A stretch of DNA of 64,000 bases from Pseudomonas putida S13.1.2 (GCF_000498395.2 NZ_CP010979.1:4154001-4218000); one strand, 5' to 3'; positions 1 to 9,279 are shown, counted from the first letter of the stretch. Notes: generated by a model not told the origin, from the sequence alone. Translations and numbers: made by a program.

Positions 1-1700
1 CCGAGGTGATCCTGGTATCGGCCCCGGAAAACGAAGTGCTCAGCGAATTGTCCGGCCGGGTTGAACTGCAGGCCCAGCTGTTCGGCGGCCCACGCGATCC
101 GAAGGTACTCGGGGTAATCCTCAACAAGGTGCGCACTGACGAAAGCATGGCGGATTTCGCCACCCGCCTGCGCGAGCACTCGCCCCTGCTACGCGGCAAC
201 GACTTCCGTCTGCTCGGCTGCATCCCCTACCAGCCTGAGCTGAACGCCCCGCGCACCCGCGACGTGGCCGAGCTGCTCGGCGCTCAGGTGCTCAACGCCG
301 GCGACTACGAACAGCGGCGCATGAGCAAGATCATCATCTGTGCACGCACCGTGGCCAACACGGTGCCGCTGCTGACGTCGGGTACCCTGGTGGTCACCCC
401 GGGCGATCGCGACGACATCATCCTCGCCGTCAGCCTGGCCGCCATCAATGGCGTACCGCTGGCCGGGCTGCTGTTGACCAGCGACAGCAAGCCCGACGCG
501 CGCATTCTCGGCCTGTGCCGCGGCGCGCTGCAGGCCGGCCTGCCGATCCTGTCGGTCAGCACCGGCTCGTACGACACGGCCAACCAGCTCAATTCGCTGA
601 ACCGCGAAATCCCGGTCGACGACCGCGAGCGCGCCGAGTTCATCACCGATTTCGTCGCCAGCCACCTCGATGCAGCCTGGCTGCACCAACGTTGCGGCAC
701 CCCGCGCGAAATGCGCCTGTCACCAGCGGTGTTCCGCTACCAGCTGATCCAGCGGGCGCAGCAGGCCAACAAGCGCATCGTCCTGCCAGAAGGTGCCGAG
801 CCGCTGCTGGTGCAGGCTGCAGCCATCTGCCAGGCGCGCGGCATCGCCCGCTGCGTGCTGCTGGCCAAGCCCGAAGATGTCGAGGCCGTGGCCCGCGCCC
901 AAGGCATTAGCCTGCCGCCTGGCCTGGAAATCCTCGACCCCGAGCTGATTCGCGGGCGCTACGTGGAGCCGATGGTCGCACTGCGCAAGAGCAAGAACCT
1001 CAACGCACCGATGGCCGAGCAGCAACTGGAAGACCCGGTGGTGATCGGCACCATGATGCTGGCCCTGGACGAAGTGGACGGCCTGGTATCGGGCCTGGTG
1101 CACTCTACCGCCAACACCATCCGCCCGGCCCTGCAGTTGATCAAGACCGCGCCGGGCTCCAGCCTGGTGTCGTCAGTGTTCTTCATGCTGTTCCCCGAGC
1201 AGGTGCTGGTGTACGGCGACTGCGTGATGAACCCACACCCGAGCGCTGCCGAACTGGCGGAGATCGCCCGGCAGAGTGCTGAATCGGCGCAGGCCTTCGG
1301 CATCGCGCCGCGGGTGGCGATGATCAGTTATTCAAGCGATTCGGCCAGTGATGAAGAGGTCGGGAAAGTGCGCGAGGCGACACGCCTGGCACAGGGTGCA
1401 GCGCAGCAGCTGCTGATTGATGGGCCGCTGCAGTATGACGCGGCGGCCAACCCGGCGATTGCACGGGAACTGGCGCCGGATAGCCCGGTGGCCGGGCGTG
1501 CCACGGTGTTCGTGTTCCCTGACCTCAATACCGGCAATACCACGCATAAAGCGGTGCAACGCAGTGCCGACGGGGTCAGCCTGGGGCCGATGCTGCAGGG
1601 ATTGCGCAAGCCGGTGAACGACTTGCCGCGCGGGGCTCAGGTTGACGATATCGTGCATACCATTGCCCTGACGGCGATTCAGGCCAGCGTGGCGCGCTAA
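1..1700 (+). CDS. pta: Phosphate acetyltransferase, 5' end cut by window edge
   Basis: Interconverts acetyl-CoA and acetyl phosphate in the cytoplasm, the first step of the Pta-AckA overflow and acetate pathway. The visible 565 residues enter in frame from the window edge. They hold the end of an N-terminal P-loop/BioD-like domain, a DRTGG-type regulatory domain in the middle (GDRDDIILAVSL region), and a complete C-terminal PTA_PTB catalytic domain that begins near VFRYQLIQRA and runs to the stop TAA at 1698. The long pseudomonad form is about 695-700 residues from memory, so roughly 130 residues are missing upstream. A REP pair follows at once and separates it from the convergent OmpA-like gene. 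Confidence 0.95.
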   Translation, partial: EVILVSAPENEVLSELSGRVELQAQLFGGPRDPKVLGVILNKVRTDESMADFATRLREHSPLLRGNDFRLLGCIPYQPELNAPRTRDVAELLGAQVLNAGDYEQRRMSKIIICARTVANTVPLLTSGTLVVTPGDRDDIILAVSLAAINGVPLAGLLLTSDSKPDARILGLCRGALQAGLPILSVSTGSYDTANQLNSLNREIPVDDRERAEFITDFVASHLDAAWLHQRCGTPREMRLSPAVFRYQLIQRAQQANKRIVLPEGAEPLLVQAAAICQARGIARCVLLAKPEDVEAVARAQGISLPPGLEILDPELIRGRYVEPMVALRKSKNLNAPMAEQQLEDPVVIGTMMLALDEVDGLVSGLVHSTANTIRPALQLIKTAPGSSLVSSVFFMLFPEQVLVYGDCVMNPHPSAAELAEIARQSAESAQAFGIAPRVAMISYSSDSASDEEVGKVREATRLAQGAAQQLLIDGPLQYDAAANPAIARELAPDSPVAGRATVFVFPDLNTGNTTHKAVQRSADGVSLGPMLQGLRKPVNDLPRGAQVDDIVHTIALTAIQASVAR

Positions 1701-1704
1701 AAGC

Positions 1705-1809
1705 TGGGGCTGCTTTGCAGCCCATTCGCGGCACAAGGCCGCTCCTACAGGGATCGCGTAATGCCTGTGGGAGCGGCCTTGTGCCGCCAATGGGCCGCAA
1801 AGCGGGCCC
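1705..1809. repeat. REP inverted pair
   Basis: Two head-to-head P. putida-type REP units with the core GGAGCGGCCTTGTG in both orientations and an outer GGGCTGCTTTGCAGCCC-like hairpin. It lies between the convergent ends of pta and the OmpA-like gene, where it may also end transcripts. Confidence 0.8.
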
Positions 1810-1818
1810 GGGCATCAA

Positions 1819-2541
1819 TCACGGATACTGCTGAACCTGGCCTTGCTGCTGGTCATACTGCTGGCCCGGAATCGGCTTCAGGTTCACTTCCACCCGGCGG
1901 TTCTGCGCCCGGCCATTGGCGTCGGCGTTGCTGGCGATCGGCTGATCCGGGCCCATGCCACGCACCGAGATACGCGAAGCATCAACACCCTGAGAGGTCA
2001 GGTAGGTGCTGACCGCCTGCGCGCGGCGCTGGGACAGGTCCATGTTGTGCTGGCGGCTGCCGGTGCTGTCGGTGAAGCCGACCACTTCGATGGTGTTCTG
2101 GTTGAACTGCTTGAACGAGCCTGCGAGGTTGTTCAGCGGCGAGTAGAAGCTTGGGGCGATGTTGGCCGAGTCGGTGGCAAAGGTGATGTTGCCCGGCATG
2201 ATCAGTTTGATCTGGTCGCCCTGACGCTGTACTTCCACGCCGGTGTTGGCCATCTGGGCGCGCAGTTCGGCCTCTTGCTTGTCGGCGTAGTAGCCATAAC
2301 CCGCTGCTGCCGCACCCACCGCAGCGGCGCCGATCAGTGCACCCTTGCCACGGTTGTTGTGGTCGATGGCAGCACCGGCGATGGCGCCAGCCAGCGCGCC
2401 CAGGCCGCCATACTTGGCGGTCTTGCTCATCCCAGTGGAACCCTGCGCCTGACCCTGGTTGTCATAAGGGTTCTGGCTGGCACAGCCAGTCATCAGGGCC
2501 GCGGCGGTTGCGACGATAATCAGGCGACGCATGGTGAACAT
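1819..2541 (-). CDS. OmpA-family lipoprotein with glycine-zipper segment
   Basis: Predicted peptidoglycan-binding outer membrane lipoprotein of 240 residues. The start chosen is ATG at 2541 because TAGGAG lies 7 bases upstream; an in-frame ATG at 2565 lacks such a site. A lipoprotein signal ends at LMTGC with the lipidated Cys at residue 20. A glycine/alanine-rich stretch (GALAGAIAGAAIDHNN, then GAAAVGAAAAGYGYYA) resembles a glycine-zipper membrane segment. The C-terminal half is an OmpA domain with the TDSTGS, LSQRRA and NRRVEV signatures. YiaD-like proteins share this layout. The exact role is unknown. Confidence 0.88.
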   Translation of the reverse strand: MFTMRRLIIVATAAALMTGCASQNPYDNQGQAQGSTGMSKTAKYGGLGALAGAIAGAAIDHNNRGKGALIGAAAVGAAAAGYGYYADKQEAELRAQMANTGVEVQRQGDQIKLIMPGNITFATDSANIAPSFYSPLNNLAGSFKQFNQNTIEVVGFTDSTGSRQHNMDLSQRRAQAVSTYLTSQGVDASRISVRGMGPDQPIASNADANGRAQNRRVEVNLKPIPGQQYDQQQGQVQQYP

Positions 2542-2650
2542 GGACAAGCTCCTACTGAAATTCATAAATGCGGCAGATCAAAAAGGGATCTATGCCAGCC
2601 TTGGATTGCATCGGCAATGAAAAATTCAATGAAAGAGCCTTCATGTGCCT

Positions 2651-3295
2651 TCAGGCACGGACAAAGGGATTTTCACGCATCTCGTCGCCCAGGCGGGTAT
2701 CGGGCCCGTGGCCGGTCACCACGATAGCCTCTTCGTCCAGCCGGTACAGCCGCTCCTTGATGGAGCGCACGATAGCCCGCTGATCACCCCCCCACAAATC
2801 GGTGCGGCCAATACCACGGCGGAACAGGGTGTCGCCGGCGATCAGCAGTTTGGCCTCGGCGAACCAGAAGCTCATCGAGCCCGGGGTGTGGCCTGGCGTA
2901 TGCAAGGCCACACCACAGCCACAGGCCAGTTCTTCGTCATCGCCCAACCAGCGATCGGGTGCCGGTACCGGCGTGTAGGGAACGCCGAACATCTGGCACT
3001 GCATCTCCAGGTTGTCCCACAATACCTGGTCGTCCTTGTGCAGGTGCAGCGTGGCGCCGGTCAGCTCCTTGAGCTTGCCCGAGGCAAGAAAATGATCGAA
3101 GTGCGCGTGGGTATGGATGATGCTCACCAGCGTCAGGCCGTGGGCCTGCAGGCGCGCCAGGATCTTCTCCGGGTCACCGCCCGGGTCGACGACGATGGCT
3201 TTCTTGGTCAGCGGGTCGCCGATCAGCGTGCAGTTGCACTGCAGGGGGCCAACAGGGAAGGTTTCGCGGATGAGTGCTGACGATGGATTCTGCAT
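2651..3295 (-). CDS. Metallo-beta-lactamase fold hydrolase, glyoxalase II-like (YcbL type)
   Basis: Cytoplasmic 214-residue metal-dependent hydrolase. The dinuclear metal signature HTHAHFDH is at residues 61-68, followed by a metal His in HTPGHTPGS, AGDTLF carrying the bridging Asp, and GHGPDT near the C-terminus. It lacks the long C-terminal substrate domain of classical GloB, so it fits the shorter YcbL-type type II glyoxalases that act on S-lactoylglutathione-like thioesters. The substrate cannot be settled from sequence. Its start is 18 bases from the end of the upstream MazF-like gene, so the three genes may be co-transcribed. Confidence 0.85.
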   Translation of the reverse strand: MQNPSSALIRETFPVGPLQCNCTLIGDPLTKKAIVVDPGGDPEKILARLQAHGLTLVSIIHTHAHFDHFLASGKLKELTGATLHLHKDDQVLWDNLEMQCQMFGVPYTPVPAPDRWLGDDEELACGCGVALHTPGHTPGSMSFWFAEAKLLIAGDTLFRRGIGRTDLWGGDQRAIVRSIKERLYRLDEEAIVVTGHGPDTRLGDEMRENPFVRA

Positions 3296-3313
3296 GGTGG
3301 GTACGGGAACCGG

Positions 3314-3661
3314 TTAATCGAATAGGGTTTGCACACGGGCCAGTGCATCTAGGATGACAACTTCGGGCACCGACTCTACGCGCTTGGCAAAGCGTGCTTC
3401 AAGGTCGACTGTGCGGACCTGGTTGCAGAGCATCACCCCCTGAGTCTGCGTGCCCGCACCGCTGAGCGTCACTGCGAAACCCGCATGCCTTGCAAAATCA
3501 CCACCTTGGGTGATCGGGACGATCACTGCCAGGCCTGACGCATTGAACGCCGCCGGGGTGAGTACCAGTGCGGGTCGCCCCTCACCCTGTTGTTCTCGTC
3601 CCACTGTGGGGTCGAGGTTGACGCGAACGATATCGCCCCTGGCGAACTTCACCCGCTTCAC
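3314..3661 (-). CDS. MazF/ChpB-family endoribonuclease toxin
   Basis: Predicted mRNA-cleaving toxin of a type II toxin-antitoxin pair, 115 residues, which is normal for the family. It shows the family landmarks: a GDIVRVNLDPTVGREQQG opening, RPALVLTP, then IVPITQGG and a CNQVRTVD segment. It starts with GTG at 3661; the GTGA overlap with the antitoxin stop means translational coupling, as usual for mazEF, chpBS and pemIK. The neutralising partner is the AbrB-fold protein encoded just upstream. ChpB and PemK are equally fitting names; the cut site cannot be predicted. Confidence 0.88.
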   Translation of the reverse strand: MKRVKFARGDIVRVNLDPTVGREQQGEGRPALVLTPAAFNASGLAVIVPITQGGDFARHAGFAVTLSGAGTQTQGVMLCNQVRTVDLEARFAKRVESVPEVVILDALARVQTLFD

Positions 3662-3912
3662 ACTTCACGTCCTACTGGGCGCATCGCGCTCCAGTCGGCC
3701 ATGTCCTCTGGCTCCGGCGCGCTCAGGTCGCACTGGGCCATCAATTCCTCAAGGGTGTATTTGGGTTTCGATCGGACGGGCTTGAGCACCATCGTCTCTC
3801 CCGCTGTGTCCAGGCTCAGGGTGGAGCCGACACCGAGGCGCATCTGTTTGAGCACTGCGGCCGGCAAGCGGATGGCGGCGCTGTTGCCCCACTGCTGAAT
3901 CTTGATCTGCAT
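3658..3912 (-). CDS. MazE/ChpS-like AbrB-fold antitoxin
   Basis: Antitoxin partner of the MazF-like toxin, 84 residues. The N-terminal swapped-hairpin DNA-binding motif reads QQWGNSAAIRLPAAVL, typical of MazE and PemI. The acidic tail (LSAPEPEDMADW) is the part that usually wraps the toxin. The start at 3912 is preferred over an in-frame codon at 3936 because GGGAG sits 6 bases upstream. It overlaps the toxin start by 4 bases. By family analogy the antitoxin and the complex repress their own promoter; palindromes lie upstream. Confidence 0.88.
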   Translation of the reverse strand: MQIKIQQWGNSAAIRLPAAVLKQMRLGVGSTLSLDTAGETMVLKPVRSKPKYTLEELMAQCDLSAPEPEDMADWSAMRPVGREV

Positions 3913-3926
3913 GAGTATCTCCCAAG

Positions 3927-3988
3927 GTAGATACATAGTAGAAACCCTCCAAGCGATTGCAAGCGAAATGTAGAGACGTCGTATCTAC
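3927..3988. promoter_or_regulatory. Candidate operator palindromes of the toxin-antitoxin operon
   Basis: GTAGATAC at 3927-3934 is matched by its exact reverse complement GTATCTAC at 3981-3988. The second arm is itself inside an imperfect 17-base palindrome, TAGAnACGnCGTnTCTA (3971-3987, 14 of 17 symmetric). MazE-type regulators bind such paired sites upstream of their operons. No footprint is known to me for this system. Confidence 0.45.
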
Positions 3989-4105
3989 ATTGTCATCTGT
4001 CCGGACCGGACAAAAGCCCTGCAACCTCAAGAAGGAAATCCCCTACATCACCTTGGGAAGCCACCTTCCAACTGCAAAAACACGAAGCGCAAACTCATCC
4101 ATCTA

Positions 4106-4798
4106 TCAAGGCAGGAACAACCTGAACAACCCGCCCCCAAGCGCGCCGCCATTGGAGATCTCGATCCGCCCGCGCACCCCGCCGCTTTCATGCAACGCCG
4201 CGATCCGCGCCGCGAAGTACAGACCCAGGCCAGTGCTGCCGCTGGTCGAGTCAATGCCCTGGATGTATTCCTCCTGGCGCTCGAGCATGTGTTTTGGATA
4301 ACCCGGGCCGTCATCGTTTACACAGATGGCCAGTTGGTTGTCGGCTTCTTCGATGGTGATCAGCAAGGCGTGCCCGGCAAAGCGGGTGGCGTTGGTGATG
4401 ACGTTTGCAATCACCGAAGCCACCAGTTCGCGGTCGAAGAAGCCCAGCGGGTTGTCGGTGTCGATGCGCCAGGTGGCGAGGATGTCGTTGTGCTTGAGCA
4501 CTTCCTGGTGCGCCGCCAACTGGGCTTCGATGAAATCATCCAGCTCGTGGTAGTCCGGGCACACCGGCAACTGGTTGATACCCAGCTTGTACAGCCCAAG
4601 CAGTTGCACCAGCATGCCGTTGAGGTGGCGAAACTCGTGCTCCATGATTCCCTGTTCGACACCACCGCGCAGCTCTTCGGGCAAGCGTTCCACCCACTGG
4701 TTGTGGGACTGGATCAGCGCTGACAAAGAGCTTTTGAGGTCGTGCACGGTGGAGGCGATCACCGTGGAAAAATCCAGCCCCTGATTGTCTTGATTCAT
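4106..4798 (-). CDS. Soluble histidine kinase without sensor domain
   Basis: Cytoplasmic two-component kinase of 230 residues. An H-box HDLKSSLSAL with the phospho-accepting His at residue 19 opens the protein, and a HATPase_c domain follows: N-box VIANVITNATRF with Asn near 136, G1 box DDGPGYP near 162, and G2 box GSTGLGL near 187. It has no transmembrane segment and no PAS or GAF domain, so its input must come through another protein. It overlaps the upstream REC-TPR regulator by ATGA, so the two are translationally coupled and almost certainly partners. Confidence 0.88.
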   Translation of the reverse strand: MNQDNQGLDFSTVIASTVHDLKSSLSALIQSHNQWVERLPEELRGGVEQGIMEHEFRHLNGMLVQLLGLYKLGINQLPVCPDYHELDDFIEAQLAAHQEVLKHNDILATWRIDTDNPLGFFDRELVASVIANVITNATRFAGHALLITIEEADNQLAICVNDDGPGYPKHMLERQEEYIQGIDSTSGSTGLGLYFAARIAALHESGGVRGRIEISNGGALGGGLFRLFLP

Positions 4799-6402
4799 GC
4801 GCCGAACACTCGGATGTGCAGTTTGCGGTAACGGTCATAGCGATTGTCGCTGGCAGGGATACCGGCCACGCTGGTCAAGGCGTCCTGGCATTCCTGCATG
4901 ATCGCGGGCTGAGGGTTTTCACCGCCAATGCGCAGCAGCGCCTGGGCGGTGTTAAGGGCGATGCTGATGTTCTTCGGCTGCATACCCAGCGCCTTGCGGA
5001 ACAGTTGCAACGCCTCGCCAAGCTGCCCTCCCTGGTAACTGCGCACACCCTGGCGATTGAGGGTGACCGCTTCGGTAATGGCGTTGAGCACACTGGGGTC
5101 GTCCGTCAGCTTGCCGACTTTTTCCATGACCTTGGGGTCGTCGCCATAACTTTCCACACAGCTCTTCAGCACGCCGAGGGCGGCGGCTTCCTGCCCCATT
5201 GCCTGCAACTGGGCGGCAACGGTCAGGGCCGAATCGACCGAGAAGAACTGGTTCATCTTGTCCAAGCGCTGGATCGCCTGTTCGGTCAGCTTGCCGGCCG
5301 TTTCCGGGTCGCCCGCCTGCTGCAGGCTGGCCGCCTTCATCATCCGCGCACGCACCTGCAAGCCCTGGTCCTCGGGGTTTTCCTTGGCCACTTCGCTGAG
5401 CGTGGTGTTGATCTCGACACGGGTACGGGCGTCCAGGCCAAAGCCTGCGTTCTTGCTCATCAGCGCCTGCACCAGGCCAAGGTTGTTTTCAGCATCCTTG
5501 TAGCGCGAGCTCTGGCCCTGGTTCACGGCATGGCGGAACGCCTTCGACGCGGTCTCGAAGTCTTCGTTTTCCAGCGCCAGCTTGCCCAGCGTCGACTGCC
5601 GGCGTACCGACAGTGGCGATAGGCGTACGGCTTCTTCAAGCAGGTTTTGCGCGCGCCTGGAATCGCCCTGGGCCACCAGCACTTCGGCCATGCCATCGTA
5701 AAGGCCGGGCATGATCGGGAACGCCTTGAGCGCCTGCTCGTACACACCTTGGGCCTGGGCATTCTGGCCACGTTTATGCATCAGGGCACCCAACGCGGCG
5801 TACACCCACGGCTGCGGGCGGCTGGCCAGGATGGCCTTGAGGAACTTTTCCAGTTCCTCGAAGCGGTTGAGGTTGCGCAGGGCATCGGCCCGATAACGCA
5901 GGCACAGCGGTGCCAGGCGCGGGTCCTTCTTGCACAGCTCGGCACAAGCAGCCAGCACTTCGGCCGGGCGATTGCGGTCCAGCGCCTGCAGGATCGGCTT
6001 GAGCAGTGTCTTGCGCTGGAACAGTTTCTCGACGCGCTGGGCCAGGCCAACGCGGTTGAACGGCTTGGTCAGGTAGGCATCGGGCTCGTGCTCGATGGCA
6101 CTGAGGACAATGGCCTGGCTGCTCTCGGCCGTGACCATGATGAACACGCACTCATGGCTGATGTGCTTGTCGATGATCAGGTCTTCAAGCACCTGCTGGC
6201 CGTTCTTCTTGCCGTCGCCCAGGTGGAAGTCCTGCAGGATGAAGTCATAGCGCTTTTGCGCACACATGCGCAGCGCCTGCTCGCCGCTGTCGGCGGTGTC
6301 CACGTCGCGCACGCCCAACTCACGCAGCATGGAACGGGTCGACGTGCGAAAGTCGGTAAAGTCGTCGACGATCAGAAAGCTTTTTTGCCCGTACTGCAGC
6401 AT
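4795..6402 (-). CDS. Response regulator with REC domain and long TPR array
   Basis: A 535-residue regulator with an N-terminal receiver domain: acidic pair D13-D14, phospho-accepting Asp near 58 in FILQDFH, and the conserved Lys in YLTKPFN. The remaining roughly 400 residues are tetratricopeptide repeats, with no DNA-binding or enzymatic output domain, so the output is probably protein-protein contact. ATG at 6402 is chosen over GTG at 6408 because AGGCAGG then lies 8 bases away. It is coupled to the kinase downstream. The pathway it serves is not evident from the window. Confidence 0.85.
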   Translation of the reverse strand: MLQYGQKSFLIVDDFTDFRTSTRSMLRELGVRDVDTADSGEQALRMCAQKRYDFILQDFHLGDGKKNGQQVLEDLIIDKHISHECVFIMVTAESSQAIVLSAIEHEPDAYLTKPFNRVGLAQRVEKLFQRKTLLKPILQALDRNRPAEVLAACAELCKKDPRLAPLCLRYRADALRNLNRFEELEKFLKAILASRPQPWVYAALGALMHKRGQNAQAQGVYEQALKAFPIMPGLYDGMAEVLVAQGDSRRAQNLLEEAVRLSPLSVRRQSTLGKLALENEDFETASKAFRHAVNQGQSSRYKDAENNLGLVQALMSKNAGFGLDARTRVEINTTLSEVAKENPEDQGLQVRARMMKAASLQQAGDPETAGKLTEQAIQRLDKMNQFFSVDSALTVAAQLQAMGQEAAALGVLKSCVESYGDDPKVMEKVGKLTDDPSVLNAITEAVTLNRQGVRSYQGGQLGEALQLFRKALGMQPKNISIALNTAQALLRIGGENPQPAIMQECQDALTSVAGIPASDNRYDRYRKLHIRVFGA

Positions 6403-6561
6403 CAACACGACCTGCCTTGGAATGATTGAAAAATCGCGCTAGGCGATGCCACCGATCGCTGTATCGGCAGCCGGTCGGAAAAGATGAGGGTAGAGCATTG
6501 CTGGCCACAATCCATGGCCTCAGGCCATCACTTTAGCGATCAATGACCTGCAGGGCCAGTA

Positions 6562-9279
6562 TCACGCCAGCAGCCCCAGCGATTTGGCCTTGGCCACCGC
6601 CTGTGTGCGCCGCTCGACCCCCAGCTTGCTGTTGATGTGGCTGGCGTGGGTCTTCACGGTGTGCAAGGAAATGAACAGCCGCTCGCTGATCTGCTGGTTG
6701 GAACAGCCCTGGGCAATCAGTTGGAGCACGGCCAGTTCGCGGCCACTCAGGGCTTCGCCAGTGCCCATGGTAGCGCTTGGTAGCTGCGGCAGTCGCTTGA
6801 GCAGTTCGGCCTGAACCGGGCAGGCGGCACCTGCCTGCAGTTGCTCATGAAGCCATTGCGGATGTTTTTCCAGCAGCAGCTGGAACGGTTGAAGTACGCC
6901 GCCACGCGCGGACTCCAGCAGGCTTGGCAGCAGCTGCGCGGCCTGCCCTTCCCGGCCTTCGTCCAGCAGCTGGGTGAGCCATTGGCACAGGGCGCTGACG
7001 GTAAGCATCATGCCGCCACTGGCCCGGCCTCGCTCGACCAGGCTTGCCAGCCGTTGCACGGCATCGTCGCCACGTAACTGGATGCGCTCGAGCAGCGCCT
7101 GCTGCAACGCAATGTGCAAGGGCAGCAATGGGTGGAACTCCGGTGCTGCCGCCGGCTGCTCGCCGCCGTAGGTCTGGCCCAGGCGCAGCAGCCAGGACTC
7201 GGCCAGGTCGGTACGCCCCTGGGCCAGCCACAGTTCGCATTTGATCAGGGTAATCATGGCCAGGTAGTAGACCGGGGGCACGTCCCAGATATGCATCAGG
7301 CGCTCGGCCTCGGCCAATTCGGCAAAAGCCTCTGAAAAGTGCCCTTCCCTGCCATCGAGCGTAGCAATCACGCAATGGCCGATAAGCACACTGATATCCC
7401 GGCAGGCCCGCGCCTCGCCCAGCCCAGCGCGCAAACGCGCACGGCCCTGGGCCGGCTGCAGGCGCGAGACCAGCAGGTAACCTTCGTAAAGCGTCAGGCG
7501 CGCACGCACGGCATACAGCCGCTGCGCCGAAAGCCCTTGCAGGCGCTGAAGCCCTTGGCGCACTTCGTCCAGCGCGCGCAGCACCTCGCCACGGGCATGC
7601 AGCACGCGCGCCCGGTCGTAATGGGCCAGTGCCTCGAACAGCGGGTTGCCAACCCGCTGGGCCAGCTCCAGGGCTTCGCGGTTCCAGCCTCGGGCCCGCC
7701 AGAAATCGCCGTCGGCAATGGCCAGGTTGGACAGCGTCGACAAACACACCAGGCGTTGGCCATAGCGCTTGCACGGCAGGCTCTGCAGCGCTTCGCCGCA
7801 ATAAGCCACAGTACGTTCGCGGTCGCCACGGCCGCGGGCAATGACCCCACTCAGCGCCAGCCACTGGGCCAGCATCGACTTTTGCGCGGTCGCCGAAGGC
7901 GCGGGCAAAAAGCGACTGAGGTAGCCCGCCAGTTCCTCGGCTGCGTCGAGCTGGCACGCCAGGCCCAACGCCCAGCTGTACAGCACGATCAAGCGTGGGG
8001 TGCTGATCAGCAGGCTGTCGGGCAGGTCCATCTTCCAGCGCAGCAACATGCCGACGTTTTGTTCCGCCAGCAGTTGCTCCTCGGACAGGCTTTGCACCAG
8101 GTCGGCAGCAACATCGAGGTGGCCGGCACGCAACGCCTGCTCCACCGCCTCGTCCAGCAGGCCCTGGCTTTCAAACCAGCGACAGGCACGCAGTTGCAGA
8201 CCGGCCAGTGGCTCGCTGGCCTGCCGGCTGCGCAGCAGGTCGGAAAAAAGGTGATGGTAGCGGAACCAGTGGCCATGCTCGTCCAGCGGCACCAGGAACA
8301 CCTGGTGCGCCTGCAGGTAGCGCAGTACAGCGGCGCTGTCGTGGCGGCCACGCAAGGCATCGCACAACGGGGCGCAGAATCGCTCCTGGCAGGCGGTGTC
8401 GTACAGGAACGCCTGTACATCGGCGGGCAGCATGTCGATGACTTCTTCAAGCAGGTAGTCGCGGATCAGCCCTTCGCCGCCGTGCAGGGCCTGGGGCAAG
8501 GCTTGCTCGTCCGCCGACTCGCTGGCTGCCAGTTGCCAGAAGCGCAAACCGGCCACCCAACCGTCGCTGCGCTGGATCAGGTTGTCCAGCGCCTGGCCGC
8601 GCAGGCCGGTTGGCTGCCGGCCGATCACCGCCAGCGATTCTTCGGCGGTGAGGCGCAGATCCTGTTCGTTCAGTTCGACAAGCTGGCGCGACAACCGCAA
8701 ACGCGCCAGGTGCCAGTCCGGGCGCTGGCGGCTGGTAACCAGCAACACCAAGCCGGCCGGCAGGTGGTTGAGGAAGAATTGCAGGCAGCGGTCGAGCACC
8801 GGCCCCTGGGCCAGGTGATAGTCGTCCAGTACCAGCAGCAAAGGGGTATCGGTTTGCAGGTACAGCGCCAGCTCGTCGAGCAGGCCGTCGATCCACTCTT
8901 CGAAGGCGAACGGCTGGTGGCGCTGGCGCATTTTCAGCAAGCCCATGGCCTGCCCGCCCAGTGCCGGGCAGTACTGCTGCAGGCCTTCCAGCAGGCGCTC
9001 AAGGAAGCGGCCAGGGTCGGCATCACGTAGGCTGAGGCCCAGCCACAGGCTGCGCCAGTGCTCGGGCAGCGCTTCGCAAAATTCGATGGCCAGGGAGCTT
9101 TTGCCGAAACCGGCCGGGGCGTTGACCAGCAGCAACCGGCCAGCCAGCCCGGCGTGCAAGCGCTGACACAGGCGCAGCCGCGGCACATGGCCGTCCGGCA
9201 GCGGCGGCCGGAAGAAACGCCCGTCCAGCAGGCCCAAGGCCTGGCTGGCAAATCCATGTGTACGGGACAAATCTGTCAT
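6562..9279 (-). CDS. MalT/AlkS-type LuxR-family ATP-dependent transcriptional regulator
   Basis: Large 905-residue STAND-type activator. It carries a Walker A loop APAGFGKSS at residues 54-62, a Walker B stretch LLLVLDDYH, a long helical TPR-like middle region, and a C-terminal LuxR helix-turn-helix (LSGRELAVLQLIAQG, then LHTVKTHASHINSKLGV). Members need ATP and an inducer to activate nearby genes. It is the last gene of a same-strand run behind the acyl-CoA ligase and the DUF1302/DUF1329 pair, so it most likely controls that cluster. A REP pair and a terminator separate it from them. Confidence 0.9.
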   Translation of the reverse strand: MTDLSRTHGFASQALGLLDGRFFRPPLPDGHVPRLRLCQRLHAGLAGRLLLVNAPAGFGKSSLAIEFCEALPEHWRSLWLGLSLRDADPGRFLERLLEGLQQYCPALGGQAMGLLKMRQRHQPFAFEEWIDGLLDELALYLQTDTPLLLVLDDYHLAQGPVLDRCLQFFLNHLPAGLVLLVTSRQRPDWHLARLRLSRQLVELNEQDLRLTAEESLAVIGRQPTGLRGQALDNLIQRSDGWVAGLRFWQLAASESADEQALPQALHGGEGLIRDYLLEEVIDMLPADVQAFLYDTACQERFCAPLCDALRGRHDSAAVLRYLQAHQVFLVPLDEHGHWFRYHHLFSDLLRSRQASEPLAGLQLRACRWFESQGLLDEAVEQALRAGHLDVAADLVQSLSEEQLLAEQNVGMLLRWKMDLPDSLLISTPRLIVLYSWALGLACQLDAAEELAGYLSRFLPAPSATAQKSMLAQWLALSGVIARGRGDRERTVAYCGEALQSLPCKRYGQRLVCLSTLSNLAIADGDFWRARGWNREALELAQRVGNPLFEALAHYDRARVLHARGEVLRALDEVRQGLQRLQGLSAQRLYAVRARLTLYEGYLLVSRLQPAQGRARLRAGLGEARACRDISVLIGHCVIATLDGREGHFSEAFAELAEAERLMHIWDVPPVYYLAMITLIKCELWLAQGRTDLAESWLLRLGQTYGGEQPAAAPEFHPLLPLHIALQQALLERIQLRGDDAVQRLASLVERGRASGGMMLTVSALCQWLTQLLDEGREGQAAQLLPSLLESARGGVLQPFQLLLEKHPQWLHEQLQAGAACPVQAELLKRLPQLPSATMGTGEALSGRELAVLQLIAQGCSNQQISERLFISLHTVKTHASHINSKLGVERRTQAVAKAKSLGLLA

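Noticed and set aside
8408..8428. CGTACA...TGTACA in the LuxR/MalT-type gene as a PplR site
   Set aside because: The spacer is 8 rather than 12 bases and the site is inside a coding region.
7339..9030. A 563-codon open frame antisense to the LuxR/MalT-type gene
   Set aside because: Rich in Gln, Ala and His as expected of an antisense shadow in GC-rich DNA; the minus-strand gene has Walker and helix-turn-helix motifs.
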